DNA of 64,000 nucleotides from Alteromonas sp. KC3 (GTDB taxonomy: Bacteria; Pseudomonadota; Gammaproteobacteria; Enterobacterales; Alteromonadaceae). The notes under the pieces are model-generated. The model was not told the origin of the DNA, ran no database searches, and saw only the letters and a program-made list of their open reading frames with translations. The stretch's first letter is position 1, and each line of letters opens with the position of its first letter. Below are positions 1 through 8,083 of the stretch, one piece after another. The position numbers and the translations under genes are program-made. The stretch is taken from positions 1,240,001 through 1,304,000 of the forward strand of contig NZ_AP024235.1 of assembly GCF_016756315.1 (NCBI RefSeq), written 5' to 3'.

Positions 1-591
1 GAATGGTGCGCGGTGGTATTGGCCATGGCCTATGTGTTTTTGGCAGCCAAGCAAAGTAGTTGGTGCTGGCTGTGTGCATTTATTAGCACAGCGATTTACA
101 CGTGGTTATTTTGGCAAGTTACTTTACCGTTTCAGGCCGCGTTAAACTTTTTCTATATGGTGATGGCGGGGTATGGTTATTATCAATGGTCAAAAGGTGG
201 TCAAAATGGCGAGGCAAAACCCATTCGCTTTTGGCCGTGGTGGGTGCACGCTATCATCGTCCCTACTATGCTCTGTGCTGCTTGGGTAATGTCTGAAGTC
301 GCCACGTCTCAGTTTAACAGTGAACATCTTCTTTTAGATGCAAGTATTAATTTACTGAGTGTGATTACCACGTTTATGGTGGCACACAAAATACTGCAAA
401 ATTGGGTATACTGGTTCTTTATTAACATTGCGTCTGCTTATTTGTATTTACAGGTAGGTTATGCACTTTCTGCTTGCTTGTTTTTGGGCTATGTTGGGTT
501 TTCCGTTTTCGGCTATGTCCAATGGCGAGTAGAGTATAAGGAGCAACGTGGACACATCGACTATTCTGGCGCAGCTTCACAACGCATTTAA
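1..591 (+). CDS. pnuC: PnuC-family vitamin transporter, 5' end cut by the window edge
   Basis: Inner-membrane carrier of the PnuC family, which takes up nicotinamide riboside (PnuC), thiamine (PnuT) or riboflavin (PnuX). The frame is open back to base 1, reading E-W-C-A-V before the first GTG at 13. PnuC proteins normally have a further helix before this WxEA-like stretch, so the start lies outside the window. Several hydrophobic segments are visible, with the aromatic-rich core (YMVMAGYGYYQW) typical of the family. It overlaps the following kinase gene by 44 bases, so the two are co-translated. Because that partner resembles a thiamine-type kinase, thiamine is a plausible substrate, but the sequence alone does not decide this. 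Confidence 0.8.
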   Translation, partial: EWCAVVLAMAYVFLAAKQSSWCWLCAFISTAIYTWLFWQVTLPFQAALNFFYMVMAGYGYYQWSKGGQNGEAKPIRFWPWWVHAIIVPTMLCAAWVMSEVATSQFNSEHLLLDASINLLSVITTFMVAHKILQNWVYWFFINIASAYLYLQVGYALSACLFLGYVGFSVFGYVQWRVEYKEQRGHIDYSGAASQRI

Positions 592-1357
592 CTTAAGCAG
601 CGACGTGGTTCTCTCGCGTCATCCATCTGGTGCGGTAAATCATGTTTATCGTCTGCAAGACAAAACGCAACACATTGACTACGCAGTAAAGTGGTTAGGT
701 GATGACAATTTTAGTGGCGTTAACCGCACGCATCAGTTTGTGTTACAACAACAGCTGTGCCAAGTAGATATTGCGCCAAAGCCCATTTGGTTGAGCGACG
801 ATGAGCGTATTTGGGTAGAGTATTGGCATCCAAATACGCGATTGGCTCAGCGCAACCCTGAAACTCTGGCAAATGTGTTGGCGCGTATTCATCAGCTACC
901 TGTTACCGCACGTCCGTTAAACCTTGCCGCCAGATGGCAGCACTACTTGCACGTTGCAAGTTTGTCTGAGGGCGATGCGTTGTATGACCGAGCAACGGCA
1001 CTTAGAAGCGCAGTTTTGCGTAGTGAGCAGGTCGATGAAGACCTGGTGTTGTGTCACAACGATTTGTTATACAGTCACGTATTGTGTCGAGAAGGCAATA
1101 CGCCGGTGGTTATCGATTGGGAATATTCAGCGATGGGTAACCGTTATTTTGATTTGGCTAGCTGTTGTTTGATTAACGAGCTCGACGATGCAACGAGTAA
1201 TAAGCTTGTCAGTTGCTATGCGGATATCCTTTCTATTTCACACGGTGAAGCAAAGGAAAAATTTAGTCTTCACAAAGACATTGTTAGCACAACCAATGCA
1301 CTTTGGTTCGAGGCGCTTTCTGAATCAACACCGAATGAGCTGCTAGCCGAAATCTAA
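548..1357 (+). CDS. Small-molecule phosphotransferase (APH/choline/thiamine kinase fold)
   Basis: Cytoplasmic kinase of the aminoglycoside phosphotransferase/choline kinase superfamily. The catalytic-loop motif HNDLL lies near residue 169 and the metal-binding IDWEYS near residue 190, followed by the usual NRYFDLA segment. It is 269 aa, similar to the ThiK-type thiamine kinases. The GTG start at 548 follows an AAGGAG ribosome site (539-544) inside the end of the PnuC-like gene. The coupled arrangement suggests metabolic trapping: the transported vitamin is phosphorylated on entry. Thiamine kinase is the best guess from family and context; another alcohol or amino-sugar kinase is possible. Confidence 0.75.
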   Translation: MDTSTILAQLHNAFNLSSDVVLSRHPSGAVNHVYRLQDKTQHIDYAVKWLGDDNFSGVNRTHQFVLQQQLCQVDIAPKPIWLSDDERIWVEYWHPNTRLAQRNPETLANVLARIHQLPVTARPLNLAARWQHYLHVASLSEGDALYDRATALRSAVLRSEQVDEDLVLCHNDLLYSHVLCREGNTPVVIDWEYSAMGNRYFDLASCCLINELDDATSNKLVSCYADILSISHGEAKEKFSLHKDIVSTTNALWFEALSESTPNELLAEI

Positions 1358-1403
1358 TGGCATGTTTACACCATTTATTTTCCAATTGGCGTGAATTAGT
1401 CTG

Positions 1404-1443
1404 AAAAAACATCGCATTGCATGTTAATTGAGCATGTGATGCG
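1404..1443 (-). terminator. Hairpin with a T tract on the minus strand
   Basis: CGCATTGCATG (1413-1423) pairs with CATGTGATGCG (1433-1443) as an 11-bp stem with two G-U pairs. The A run at 1405-1409 becomes a U tract on the minus strand. It lies after the kinase gene, but no minus-strand gene needs it, so its role may be a bidirectional or merely stabilising 3' hairpin. Confidence 0.3.
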
Positions 1444-1461
1444 TTAGGGCGACAAAAAGGC

Positions 1462-1489
1462 TTTACCTTTTAGATGTCATCCGTATAAT
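1462..1489 (+). promoter_or_regulatory. Sigma-70 promoter of tRNA-Trp
   Basis: The -10 box TATAAT (1484-1489) matches the consensus perfectly. TTTACC (1462-1467), 16 bp upstream, serves as the -35. The GC-rich stretch GCACAGCGCGC just after the -10 is a discriminator of the type seen at stringently controlled stable-RNA promoters. The tRNA begins 12 bases after the -10. Confidence 0.75.
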
Positions 1490-1501
1490 GCACAGCGCGC
1501 T

Positions 1502-1578
1502 AGGGGTGTAGTTCGAATTGGTAGAACAGCGGTCTCCAAAACCGATGGTTGGGGGTTCGAGTCCCTCCACCCCTGCCA
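1502..1578 (+). tRNA. tRNA-Trp (CCA anticodon)
   Basis: Complete 77-base cloverleaf. The acceptor stem AGGGGTG pairs with CACCCCT, the D arm contains AATTGGTAGA, the anticodon loop is CTCCAAA (anticodon CCA), and the T loop is TTCGAGT. The 3' CCA is encoded. The anticodon stem CGGT/ACCG closely resembles E. coli tRNA-Trp. It is a single gene with its own promoter. Confidence 0.95.
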
Positions 1579-1794
1579 CTTTTCCCTATTGTCGTTTCTA
1601 GGCAAACATCTACCAAAAGCATATTTAGTATCTTCACTGTCACTTTAATCAAACAACAGTTCTGGCATTACATCGTCGGATGTCTGCAGCGTCGACAGTT
1701 AAAAAACGGTAGACTTATCATTCGGGCTAAAGCTATTTAATGTCAGCAAAACATCACGTAAACTTACAGGTCTTAACTTACTAGCGTGAAATCT

Positions 1795-2370
1795 ATGTCA
1801 CTGTCTCCTTATCAACAAGCTATTTTACAAGAGATGGGCATTCCAGTTTGGGTGCCGAAAGCTGTATATGAAGCAAAGCTTGAAGAAACAGGGGCCCGTG
1901 CAACTGATAGCTCTACCAATGCTCATCACTCTGCAATGCCTGCACAAAGCAAACCGATAACACAAGAGCAAAAACAGTCAAGGCTGGCTCAGTTACGCGC
2001 GCAAATGGGATCTGAATCGAGCAAAGCAGATGATAAAAGCATTACAAAACCAGCTCACGCTATTCAACAAGCAAATCAGCCTGCTACGAGCACACCGCAA
2101 GCTGCGCCTTTCTCGTTACCTGATTCGCCTGAAGGGCTGCCGTTAAGTGCTGAGCAGACCAAGAAATGCGCTAAGTGGCTCGATGATCTACGGTTAGCCT
2201 GCGTGCAACTGGGTTTACCGTCTGAGTTAGCAAGCAAAGTGATGATAAGCAAAACCCTAGCGGTCGATGAGCAAGCAATTATTTTGCCTGCTGAACCACT
2301 GTCGTTAACCCCTTCACAAAAGCGCGCCCTGTGGCTAGCGCTAACTACCGTCGCAAAAACACAGAGTTAG
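1795..2370 (+). CDS. holD: DNA polymerase III psi subunit (HolD)
   Basis: Psi links the chi subunit, and through it SSB, to the clamp loader at the replication fork. The protein has the short N-terminal helix (YQQAILQEMGIPVW) used in other HolD proteins to contact chi. A Gln/Ser/Ala-rich linker of about 90 residues follows, then a C-terminal alpha/beta domain ending SQKRALWLAL, like E. coli TARAALWQQI. It is longer than E. coli HolD (137 aa) because of the linker. holD directly preceding rimI is the E. coli arrangement and is strong support. ATG 1795 was chosen over the upstream GTG at 1786; neither has a clear ribosome site. Confidence 0.8.
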   Translation: MSLSPYQQAILQEMGIPVWVPKAVYEAKLEETGARATDSSTNAHHSAMPAQSKPITQEQKQSRLAQLRAQMGSESSKADDKSITKPAHAIQQANQPATSTPQAAPFSLPDSPEGLPLSAEQTKKCAKWLDDLRLACVQLGLPSELASKVMISKTLAVDEQAIILPAEPLSLTPSQKRALWLALTTVAKTQS

Positions 2371-2375
2371 CAGCC

Positions 2376-2837
2376 TTGAATATTCAACTTGTTACTGCAG
2401 ACACACCAGCTGCATTGATTGAACGTGGTCATGCCATTCACGTACAAGCTCAGTTTTCGCCGTGGAAACTCAGCACATTCGCTGACTGTTTTACCCCACC
2501 TTATTATGGTTTATTTGCCCTTGATGAAAACGAGCTTGTTGGGTATGCCATTGTGCTTGAGGTACTTGATGAAGCCACATTAATGGATATTGCCGTCGTA
2601 CAGCATTGCCGAGGAAGGGGCGTGGGAAAGGCATTGCTTCAGCGCGTGCTTGATAAGGTGAAAGCGCGCAGTATGCGTGAGGTGTGGTTAGAGGTAAGAG
2701 AGAGTAACCTTGCTGCAATTCATTTATATGAAACACACGGTTTTGAACACATAGAATTGCGTAAAAACTACTATCCTACTGAAAATGGGAAAGAAAATGC
2801 TGCGATCATGAAATGGCCAAATCTTGCTATGGCGTAG
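2376..2837 (+). CDS. rimI: Ribosomal protein S18 alanine N-acetyltransferase (RimI)
   Basis: GNAT enzyme that acetylates the N-terminal alanine of ribosomal protein S18. It has the conserved LDEATLMDIAV segment, the acetyl-CoA loop RGRGVGKALL (Q/RxxGxG/A type), WLEVRESNLAAIHLYETHGF, and the C-terminal RNYYP motif of RimI. The TTG at 2376, just after the holD stop, gives 153 aa and aligns with the 148-aa E. coli protein. An in-frame GTG at 2331 would add 15 residues inside holD. No strong ribosome site is visible for either, so translational coupling to holD is likely. Confidence 0.9.
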   Translation: MNIQLVTADTPAALIERGHAIHVQAQFSPWKLSTFADCFTPPYYGLFALDENELVGYAIVLEVLDEATLMDIAVVQHCRGRGVGKALLQRVLDKVKARSMREVWLEVRESNLAAIHLYETHGFEHIELRKNYYPTENGKENAAIMKWPNLAMA

Positions 2838-2916
2838 TTGTGTTAGTGTAAATTCAGTAAGATTTGGTGTTGTCGTCAGTAGTGTAATCTTTTCTTTCCA
2901 TTTTGCTTAATCAAAC

Positions 2917-2932
2917 TTGACCAATTGGTCAA
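2917..2932. promoter_or_regulatory. Perfect 16-bp palindrome, RutR/TetR-type operator
   Basis: TTGACCAATTGGTCAA is an exact palindrome and fits the published E. coli RutR consensus TTGACCA-NN-TGGTCAA. It sits about 150 bases before the EamA transporter gene, and its left half could double as a -35 box (TTGACC). No TetR-family gene lies in this window, so the regulator would be encoded elsewhere. Confidence 0.55.
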
Positions 2933-3082
2933 TAAATCGCAACAAATTACGTCTCTTGCGGTTTCAATCCTGCCTCATTTCACTTATATTTGCGCCCTCT
3001 TAAAGTCTTGCCATGCTTGCAGTGTGTCAACAAGGCTTACGTTTTTCTCCAACGCAGAGGCGTGTCTCAGGGCGACGAATAA

Positions 3083-4009
3083 ATGTCTACAACATCATTG
3101 ATAGAAAAAGAGCAATCGAAAGGCATTAAAATGCTTTTAGTTGCGGTATTGTGCCTAGGACTCAATTGGCCCGGTATGAAAGTGGGCTTGGAAATTGTAG
3201 GCCCGGTTTGGATGGTGTGTTTACGCTTTTTGTTGAGCTTACCTGTGCTTGCGTTATTTGTACTTATAACCAAGAAACGTCTACCTCGCCTAAATAGAAA
3301 AGACCGCTCCGTGGTGTTCGTCGTCGCGTTTTTCCAGTTTATCTTGTCTATGGGCCTGATTACCGTGTCGTTGCAATTTATTCCTGCTGGGACCGCGAGT
3401 ATCCTTATCTATACAACACCGCTTTGGATGTTGTTAATTGATACATTGTGGTATCGACAAAAGCCGCCCTCAAAGCGACTTATCCTCACTGGTATATCAA
3501 CCATTGGATGCGCAATGATCTTGTTTGCGTCGGGTGAGCCAGGCGCGTGGCTGCCGCTTTTTGGCATGTTGTTGGCGTCTGCGTTATGGGCTGTGGCTAT
3601 TCGCAGAGTGTCTTTTCACAAGTGGCAGGGCAGCGTAATTGAAGCGGTTTTTTGGCAGTTTTCTATCGCTGGCATGGCGATGCTTGGTTTGGCACTTATT
3701 TTCGAACCTACGCCTGACTTTCTTAACTATGGTTGGCAAGATTGGTTACTACTAACATACATTGGCCCAGTCGCAACTGGTCTAGGTTTCGGATTAATGG
3801 TCGCTGCTGGCCCTAAACTAGCGCCAGACAAAATTGTGCTTATTAGCACGTTAACGCCTATTGTAGGCTATGTGAGCTCTGTGGTTATTTTGGGCGAGAC
3901 GCTACTACCTATGGTTGTCGCAGGTGCTGTTTTGATGATAGCGGCACTCATTGTTAATGGCTTGCCGCACACCACCCTGAAGAGGATTTTAGGTAAAGGC
4001 CGAGGCTAA
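3083..4009 (+). CDS. EamA/DMT-superfamily transporter
   Basis: Ten-helix inner-membrane exporter of the drug/metabolite transporter superfamily. It is built from two EamA repeats, about residues 12-140 and 150-295. The first helix carries the typical L-N-W-P-x-x-K pattern, and each half ends with the family's signature segment (PAGTASILIYTTPLWMLL and LAPDKIVLISTLTPIVGYV). Substrates in this family include amino acids, nucleosides and other metabolites; the sequence does not identify one. If the RutR-like palindrome upstream is functional, a pyrimidine-linked substrate would fit. The ATG at 3083 is the first in frame; its ribosome site is weak. Confidence 0.85.
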   Translation: MSTTSLIEKEQSKGIKMLLVAVLCLGLNWPGMKVGLEIVGPVWMVCLRFLLSLPVLALFVLITKKRLPRLNRKDRSVVFVVAFFQFILSMGLITVSLQFIPAGTASILIYTTPLWMLLIDTLWYRQKPPSKRLILTGISTIGCAMILFASGEPGAWLPLFGMLLASALWAVAIRRVSFHKWQGSVIEAVFWQFSIAGMAMLGLALIFEPTPDFLNYGWQDWLLLTYIGPVATGLGFGLMVAAGPKLAPDKIVLISTLTPIVGYVSSVVILGETLLPMVVAGAVLMIAALIVNGLPHTTLKRILGKGRG

Positions 4010-4015
4010 ACGTTC

Positions 4016-4903
4016 TTAAAGTATAAGTCTCGGCTGAATGAAGTCGAGAAATGCCGATATACGAGAAGATACCGCGCTGTTTCTGTAGTACACCGCCTGT
4101 ACTGATTCCCGTCGATTCGGCGACACTAGGTCATTTTCAAAAATAGGTACTAGTGATCCGTTCTCAATATCGCGATACACCATAAAATGAGACAACAAGG
4201 CAATGCCCTGTCCCGCAAGGCACAAATGGCGAATAGTTTCTCCACTGGATGCATGTAAGTGATAGCGCAACTCCACATCTTGTTTTAACGGCCAGCGATT
4301 AAGCTTTGGTGAGTCGCTAAAACCAATTAGCTTATGTTGAGCTAAATTACTGACATCCCCAACCGCCGGGCGCGCTTTTAAGTAGTCAGGGCTAGCCACA
4401 ATATGCAACTTGCTTTTACCCAGTTTGCGAGCATGCAAGTTTGAGTCACTCAAATCGCCTATACGTATAGCGATATCCGTTTTGTGTTCCAATAAATCAA
4501 TAATACTGTCGTGGCTGGTAATATCGAGTGCGATATCGGGGTAGGTTTCGCTAAATGCCTTTACCAGTGGGGCTAGCTGGTGAAGCACAAAAGGGCTTGC
4601 GGCATCGACACGTAGTTTTCCTGACGGTGCACGCTTAAGCAGTCGTAGCGCTTCTTCGCCTTTTTCCAACTTGTTGAGGCCGTCTCGCGCATAGCGTAAA
4701 AACATTTCTCCTTCTTCTGTCAGTTCTAACCTGCGTGTGGTTCGATTTAACAGTGTTGCTTCTAAAGTACTTTCTAAACGTGTAACTGCGCGGCTCACTT
4801 TGGCAACCTGTTGATTCAACAAGTTTGCTGCGCTCGAAAAGCTCCCGGTATCGACAACGGTAAGAAAGGCTTCTAAGTCTTCGGTTTTTGCTTTTACAGG
4901 CAT
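4016..4903 (-). CDS. LysR-family transcriptional regulator
   Basis: Winged helix-turn-helix at residues 5-64 (SFSSAANLLNQQVAKVSRAVTRLE), followed by a periplasmic-binding-like effector domain. The 295-aa length is normal. The ATG at 4903 was chosen because AGAGAA lies eight bases upstream; a TTG at 4924 would extend it by seven residues. It is transcribed away from the MFS-LLM-reductase operon starting at 5070, the classic arrangement for a LysR regulator of its divergent neighbour. Similar proteins respond to small aromatics or oxidants, but the effector is unknown. It ends six bases from the convergent transporter gene. Confidence 0.9.
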   Translation of the reverse strand: MPVKAKTEDLEAFLTVVDTGSFSSAANLLNQQVAKVSRAVTRLESTLEATLLNRTTRRLELTEEGEMFLRYARDGLNKLEKGEEALRLLKRAPSGKLRVDAASPFVLHQLAPLVKAFSETYPDIALDITSHDSIIDLLEHKTDIAIRIGDLSDSNLHARKLGKSKLHIVASPDYLKARPAVGDVSNLAQHKLIGFSDSPKLNRWPLKQDVELRYHLHASSGETIRHLCLAGQGIALLSHFMVYRDIENGSLVPIFENDLVSPNRRESVQAVYYRNSAVSSRISAFLDFIQPRLIL

Positions 4904-5008
4904 AGCGTTCTCTAATATTTTCAAAAATCACAAAAGTATTTTGTCATTAGTGCTGTTTTTTGCAAATAAAAATAACCTCACATTGTATGCACTTGTTAAA
5001 CACCCTAG

Positions 5009-5044
5009 GAACGTATGCTTCTATTTTCACTACAGCGTACGTTC
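5009..5044. promoter_or_regulatory. Inverted repeat in the divergent LysR/MFS control region
   Basis: GAACGTATGC (5009-5018) is mirrored by GCGTACGTTC (5035-5044) with one mismatch and a 16-base spacer. It ends 25 bases before the MFS start codon, within the 166-base region between the two divergent genes. It is a candidate binding site for the neighbouring LysR protein, although LysR arms are usually closer together. Confidence 0.4.
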
Positions 5045-5069
5045 ACTTTAACTTTTGTGAGGATAAACA

Positions 5070-6260
5070 ATGCCTATTGCATTATTTGCATTAACGTTAA
5101 GTGCGTTTGCTATTGGTACCACTGAGTTTGTCATAGTGGGGTTAGTACCCACTATAGCGACAGACCTTGGCGTTACATTACCCAGTGCGGGTTTACTTGT
5201 AAGCTTGTACGCTGTCGGTGTCGCCGTTGGTGCACCAGTGCTTACTGCACTTACTGGAAAGTGGAACAGAAAACACGTTTTACTCAGCCTGATGGCGCTG
5301 TTCGTGGCAGGCAACATGTTGGCGTGGCAAGCACCAAGCTATGAAAGCCTTATTGTGGCTAGGATACTAACAGGGCTCGCCCACGGCGTATTCTTTTCTA
5401 TCGGCTCAACCATTGCCACCGGTCTGGTTGCAAAAGAAAAAGAAGCCAGTGCTATTGCTATCATGTTTACAGGTTTAACAGTTGCACTAGTTACGGGTGT
5501 GCCGCTTGGCACCTGGATTGGTCAAAGCTTTGGCTGGAGAGCCACATTTTTAGTGGTTTCAGCGTTGGGCACAATTGCACTTATTGGCAGTGCGCTATTG
5601 GTGCCAAACAATTTAAAACAAAGTAAGCCTGCAAGCTTAAGTGAGCAAATGAAAGTGCTGATTCAGCCTCGTCTTGTGCTGGTCTATCTCATGACGATTT
5701 TAGGCTACGGCGGCACATTTACCGCGTTTACGTATTTAGCGCCTATTTTGCAAGAAGAAGCTGGCTTTGCTCCGTCGGCAATAAGTTTAATCATGCTCGT
5801 GTACGGCGTGTCTGTTGCAGTCGGTAACATTTATGGTGGCAAATTGGCTGACAAAAAAGGCCCAATTCGCGCACTAACCATCATTTTCTCTGCACTTGCC
5901 GTTATCTTATTCGCGTTAACTTTCACCATGGGAAGCAAAATAGCCGCTGTGATCACAGTATTGGTATGGGGCGCTTTTGCATTTGGTAATGTGCCAGGCC
6001 TTCAAGTTTACGTAGTGCAGCTGGCTGAGAAGTTTACACCTAATGCAGTGGACGTTGCCTCAGGTCTAAACATTGCGGCGTTTAATATTGGTATTGCTGT
6101 GGGGTCTATATTAGGCGGCGCCATTGTAGATGGCATGACACTGTCTGACACCGCGTGGATAGGTGCGCTTATATCCGTTGCTGCACTGGTCGTAACACGC
6201 TATAGCGGCCACTTAGATAAGCGCGCGCTAGCGAACGTTAAAAACGCTACAAACGCCTAA
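5070..6260 (+). CDS. MFS efflux transporter (DHA1 family)
   Basis: Twelve-helix proton-driven exporter. The N-terminus (FAIGTTEFVIVGLVPTIA) and the TM4-5 segment ending in TGVPLGTWIG (motif C region) are typical of AraJ/YdhP-like DHA1 drug or sugar efflux pumps. The 396-aa length is usual. It has a GAGG ribosome site and is the first gene of an operon with three oxidoreductases, divergent from the LysR gene. Together these suggest a set that exports or detoxifies a reactive, possibly quinone- or aldehyde-like compound; that role is inference. Confidence 0.88.
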   Translation: MPIALFALTLSAFAIGTTEFVIVGLVPTIATDLGVTLPSAGLLVSLYAVGVAVGAPVLTALTGKWNRKHVLLSLMALFVAGNMLAWQAPSYESLIVARILTGLAHGVFFSIGSTIATGLVAKEKEASAIAIMFTGLTVALVTGVPLGTWIGQSFGWRATFLVVSALGTIALIGSALLVPNNLKQSKPASLSEQMKVLIQPRLVLVYLMTILGYGGTFTAFTYLAPILQEEAGFAPSAISLIMLVYGVSVAVGNIYGGKLADKKGPIRALTIIFSALAVILFALTFTMGSKIAAVITVLVWGAFAFGNVPGLQVYVVQLAEKFTPNAVDVASGLNIAAFNIGIAVGSILGGAIVDGMTLSDTAWIGALISVAALVVTRYSGHLDKRALANVKNATNA

Positions 6261-6269
6261 GGAGCTATG

Positions 6270-7178
6270 ATGAGTACAACCTTTGACAAACTGTCACAGC
6301 ACGTATTTTCCATTGGCGTTGAGTTGCCATTAGACAATGATTGGGCGCATTTTGATGCGACAAAAGGTACGCCATTTGGCGTACCGGATATAAGTAAGCA
6401 TCACGAGCGTATTCAGCTAGCTGATAAGCTGGGTTTTAAAGCCGCATGGGTGCGTGATGTACCCATTTATGACCCAAATTTCGGTGATGCTGCACAAGTA
6501 TTCGAAACCTTTAGCTATCTTGGGTATTTGGCCGGCATAACAAAAAATATTTTGTTGGGAACCGCGGCGGTTGTGCTACCGCTTCGCCAACCATGGTTGG
6601 TAAAAAAAGCTGCTGCGACGGTACAACATCTAAGTAATGACCGCCTAATACTTGGTGTGGCAAGTGGCGATAGGCCTTCAGAATATCCGTTATTCGGTGT
6701 CGATTTCGATACTAGAGGTGAGCAGTTTAGGCAAGCGCTCGACATTGTAAAAAGTGGTAATGACCGGTTGAGTAACGGCATGGTGCTTCTACCAGAAGTC
6801 GCGCAGCCTCCATTATATGTAGCAGGTCTTGCCCAGCAAAATCCGCAGTGGGTTGGTGAAAATATGGATGGCTGGTTGGCATATCCGGGTACCCCAAATG
6901 ATCACGTTAAACGCGTTGCTCTGTGGCGCAGTGTTGCAGGTAATAAGCCCTATGTCAGTTTTATTCACTTAAACTTGTTAGAAGACGACGAAGCGCCGAT
7001 AAAACGCCATAGATTTGGGGTTGAAACCGGCGTAAATGGGCTTATCAAAGAACTACACGCGATGAAGGACGCGGGCGTTAACCACATAGGCTTACATTTT
7101 AGGCGTAATACACATTCTGTAGACGCTGCCATGCAGCGCATTGCGCAACACGTATTTCCCCATTTTCACGACAAATAA
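6270..7178 (+). CDS. LLM-class flavin-dependent oxidoreductase
   Basis: Luciferase-like monooxygenase fold, a TIM-barrel flavoenzyme using FMN or F420-type cofactor. Recognisable segments are AWVRDVPIYDPNFGD, ILLGTAAVVLPLRQPWLVKKAAATVQHLS and the glycine-rich LILGVASGDRPSEYPLFGVD. The length (302 aa) fits the small single-chain family. The second of two adjacent ATGs (6270) is better spaced from the AAGGAG site at 6259-6264. The stop codon of the MFS gene overlaps that ribosome site, so the two are tightly coupled. The substrate is unknown. Confidence 0.85.
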   Translation: MSTTFDKLSQHVFSIGVELPLDNDWAHFDATKGTPFGVPDISKHHERIQLADKLGFKAAWVRDVPIYDPNFGDAAQVFETFSYLGYLAGITKNILLGTAAVVLPLRQPWLVKKAAATVQHLSNDRLILGVASGDRPSEYPLFGVDFDTRGEQFRQALDIVKSGNDRLSNGMVLLPEVAQPPLYVAGLAQQNPQWVGENMDGWLAYPGTPNDHVKRVALWRSVAGNKPYVSFIHLNLLEDDEAPIKRHRFGVETGVNGLIKELHAMKDAGVNHIGLHFRRNTHSVDAAMQRIAQHVFPHFHDK

Positions 7179-7196
7179 TTTTCAAAAGGAGGCTTC

Positions 7197-8018
7197 ATGC
7201 CAACAGTAACTCAATCATCAGCTATTCCCTCGCTAGGTGTAGGCACCTTTCGTCTCAAAGATGATGAAGCGTACAACTCGGTGACAATGGCGCTAGATGT
7301 AGGCTTCAGGCATATCGATACGGCGCAAATTTACGGTAATGAAGAGGCCGTAGGGCGTGCCATAAAGGACAGTAGCGTGCCTCGTGAAGATATTTATGTT
7401 ACGACAAAAGTATGGAACGACAAGCTTAACAAGGCAGGTTTCATAGACAGTGTGAAAGAAAGCTTGGCTAAGCTTCAACTTTCTTACGTCGACTTGCTCC
7501 TCATTCATTGGCCATCACCGGAAAACGGAGAATCGATGGAAGAATATCTTGGCGAATTACGACGTGCCAAAGAGCTAGGGTTAACAAAAGCTATTGGCAT
7601 ATCTAATTTTACGGTAGCCCAAACTGAACAGGCTGTGCGTATTTTGGGCGATGGTGAAATTGCTACAAACCAAGTAGAGGTTCACCCATATTTAACCAAC
7701 GAGAAAGTACGTCAGGCGTGTGAGAAGCTGGGTATTACTGTAACTGGGTATATGCCATTTGCAGTAGGAAAAGTGCTAAAAGATGACACCATTAATGCAA
7801 TTGCTGACAAGCATGGTGTAACCGCTGCCGAAGTGGTTGTGGCATGGGAGCTCGCGCATGGTTTAGTTACTATCCCATCTTCTACAAAGCTTAAAAACTT
7901 GGAAATCAACTTCAATGCCTTATCACTGACCTTAGATACTGAAGACATTGCGAAGATTGATGCATTGGACTGTGGCGATCGCCAAGCTGCTCCTGATTTC
8001 TCACCGCAATGGGACTAA
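7197..8018 (+). CDS. dkgB: Aldo/keto reductase (2,5-diketo-D-gluconate reductase type)
   Basis: NADPH-dependent carbonyl reductase with an AKR (beta/alpha)8 barrel. The catalytic tetrad is visible: Asp in GFRHIDTAQIYGNE, the Tyr of that motif, Lys in VTTKVW and His in LLLIHWP. The NADPH-binding IPSSTK motif is near the C-terminus. The pattern and 273-aa length match E. coli DkgB, which also reduces methylglyoxal. A strong AAGGAGG site precedes ATG 7197. It is third in the LysR-linked operon. True physiological substrates are uncertain in this family. Confidence 0.85.
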   Translation: MPTVTQSSAIPSLGVGTFRLKDDEAYNSVTMALDVGFRHIDTAQIYGNEEAVGRAIKDSSVPREDIYVTTKVWNDKLNKAGFIDSVKESLAKLQLSYVDLLLIHWPSPENGESMEEYLGELRRAKELGLTKAIGISNFTVAQTEQAVRILGDGEIATNQVEVHPYLTNEKVRQACEKLGITVTGYMPFAVGKVLKDDTINAIADKHGVTAAEVVVAWELAHGLVTIPSSTKLKNLEINFNALSLTLDTEDIAKIDALDCGDRQAAPDFSPQWD

Positions 8019-8083
8019 GGGAAAGCGGGGTTTTGCTATCGACATTTAGTGCAAACGAATTGCAATATTCTGCGAGGAAAGTT

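Noticed and set aside
1549..1740. 63-codon open frame beginning inside tRNA-Trp
   Set aside because: It starts within the tRNA, has no ribosome site, and its translation shows no protein-like pattern.
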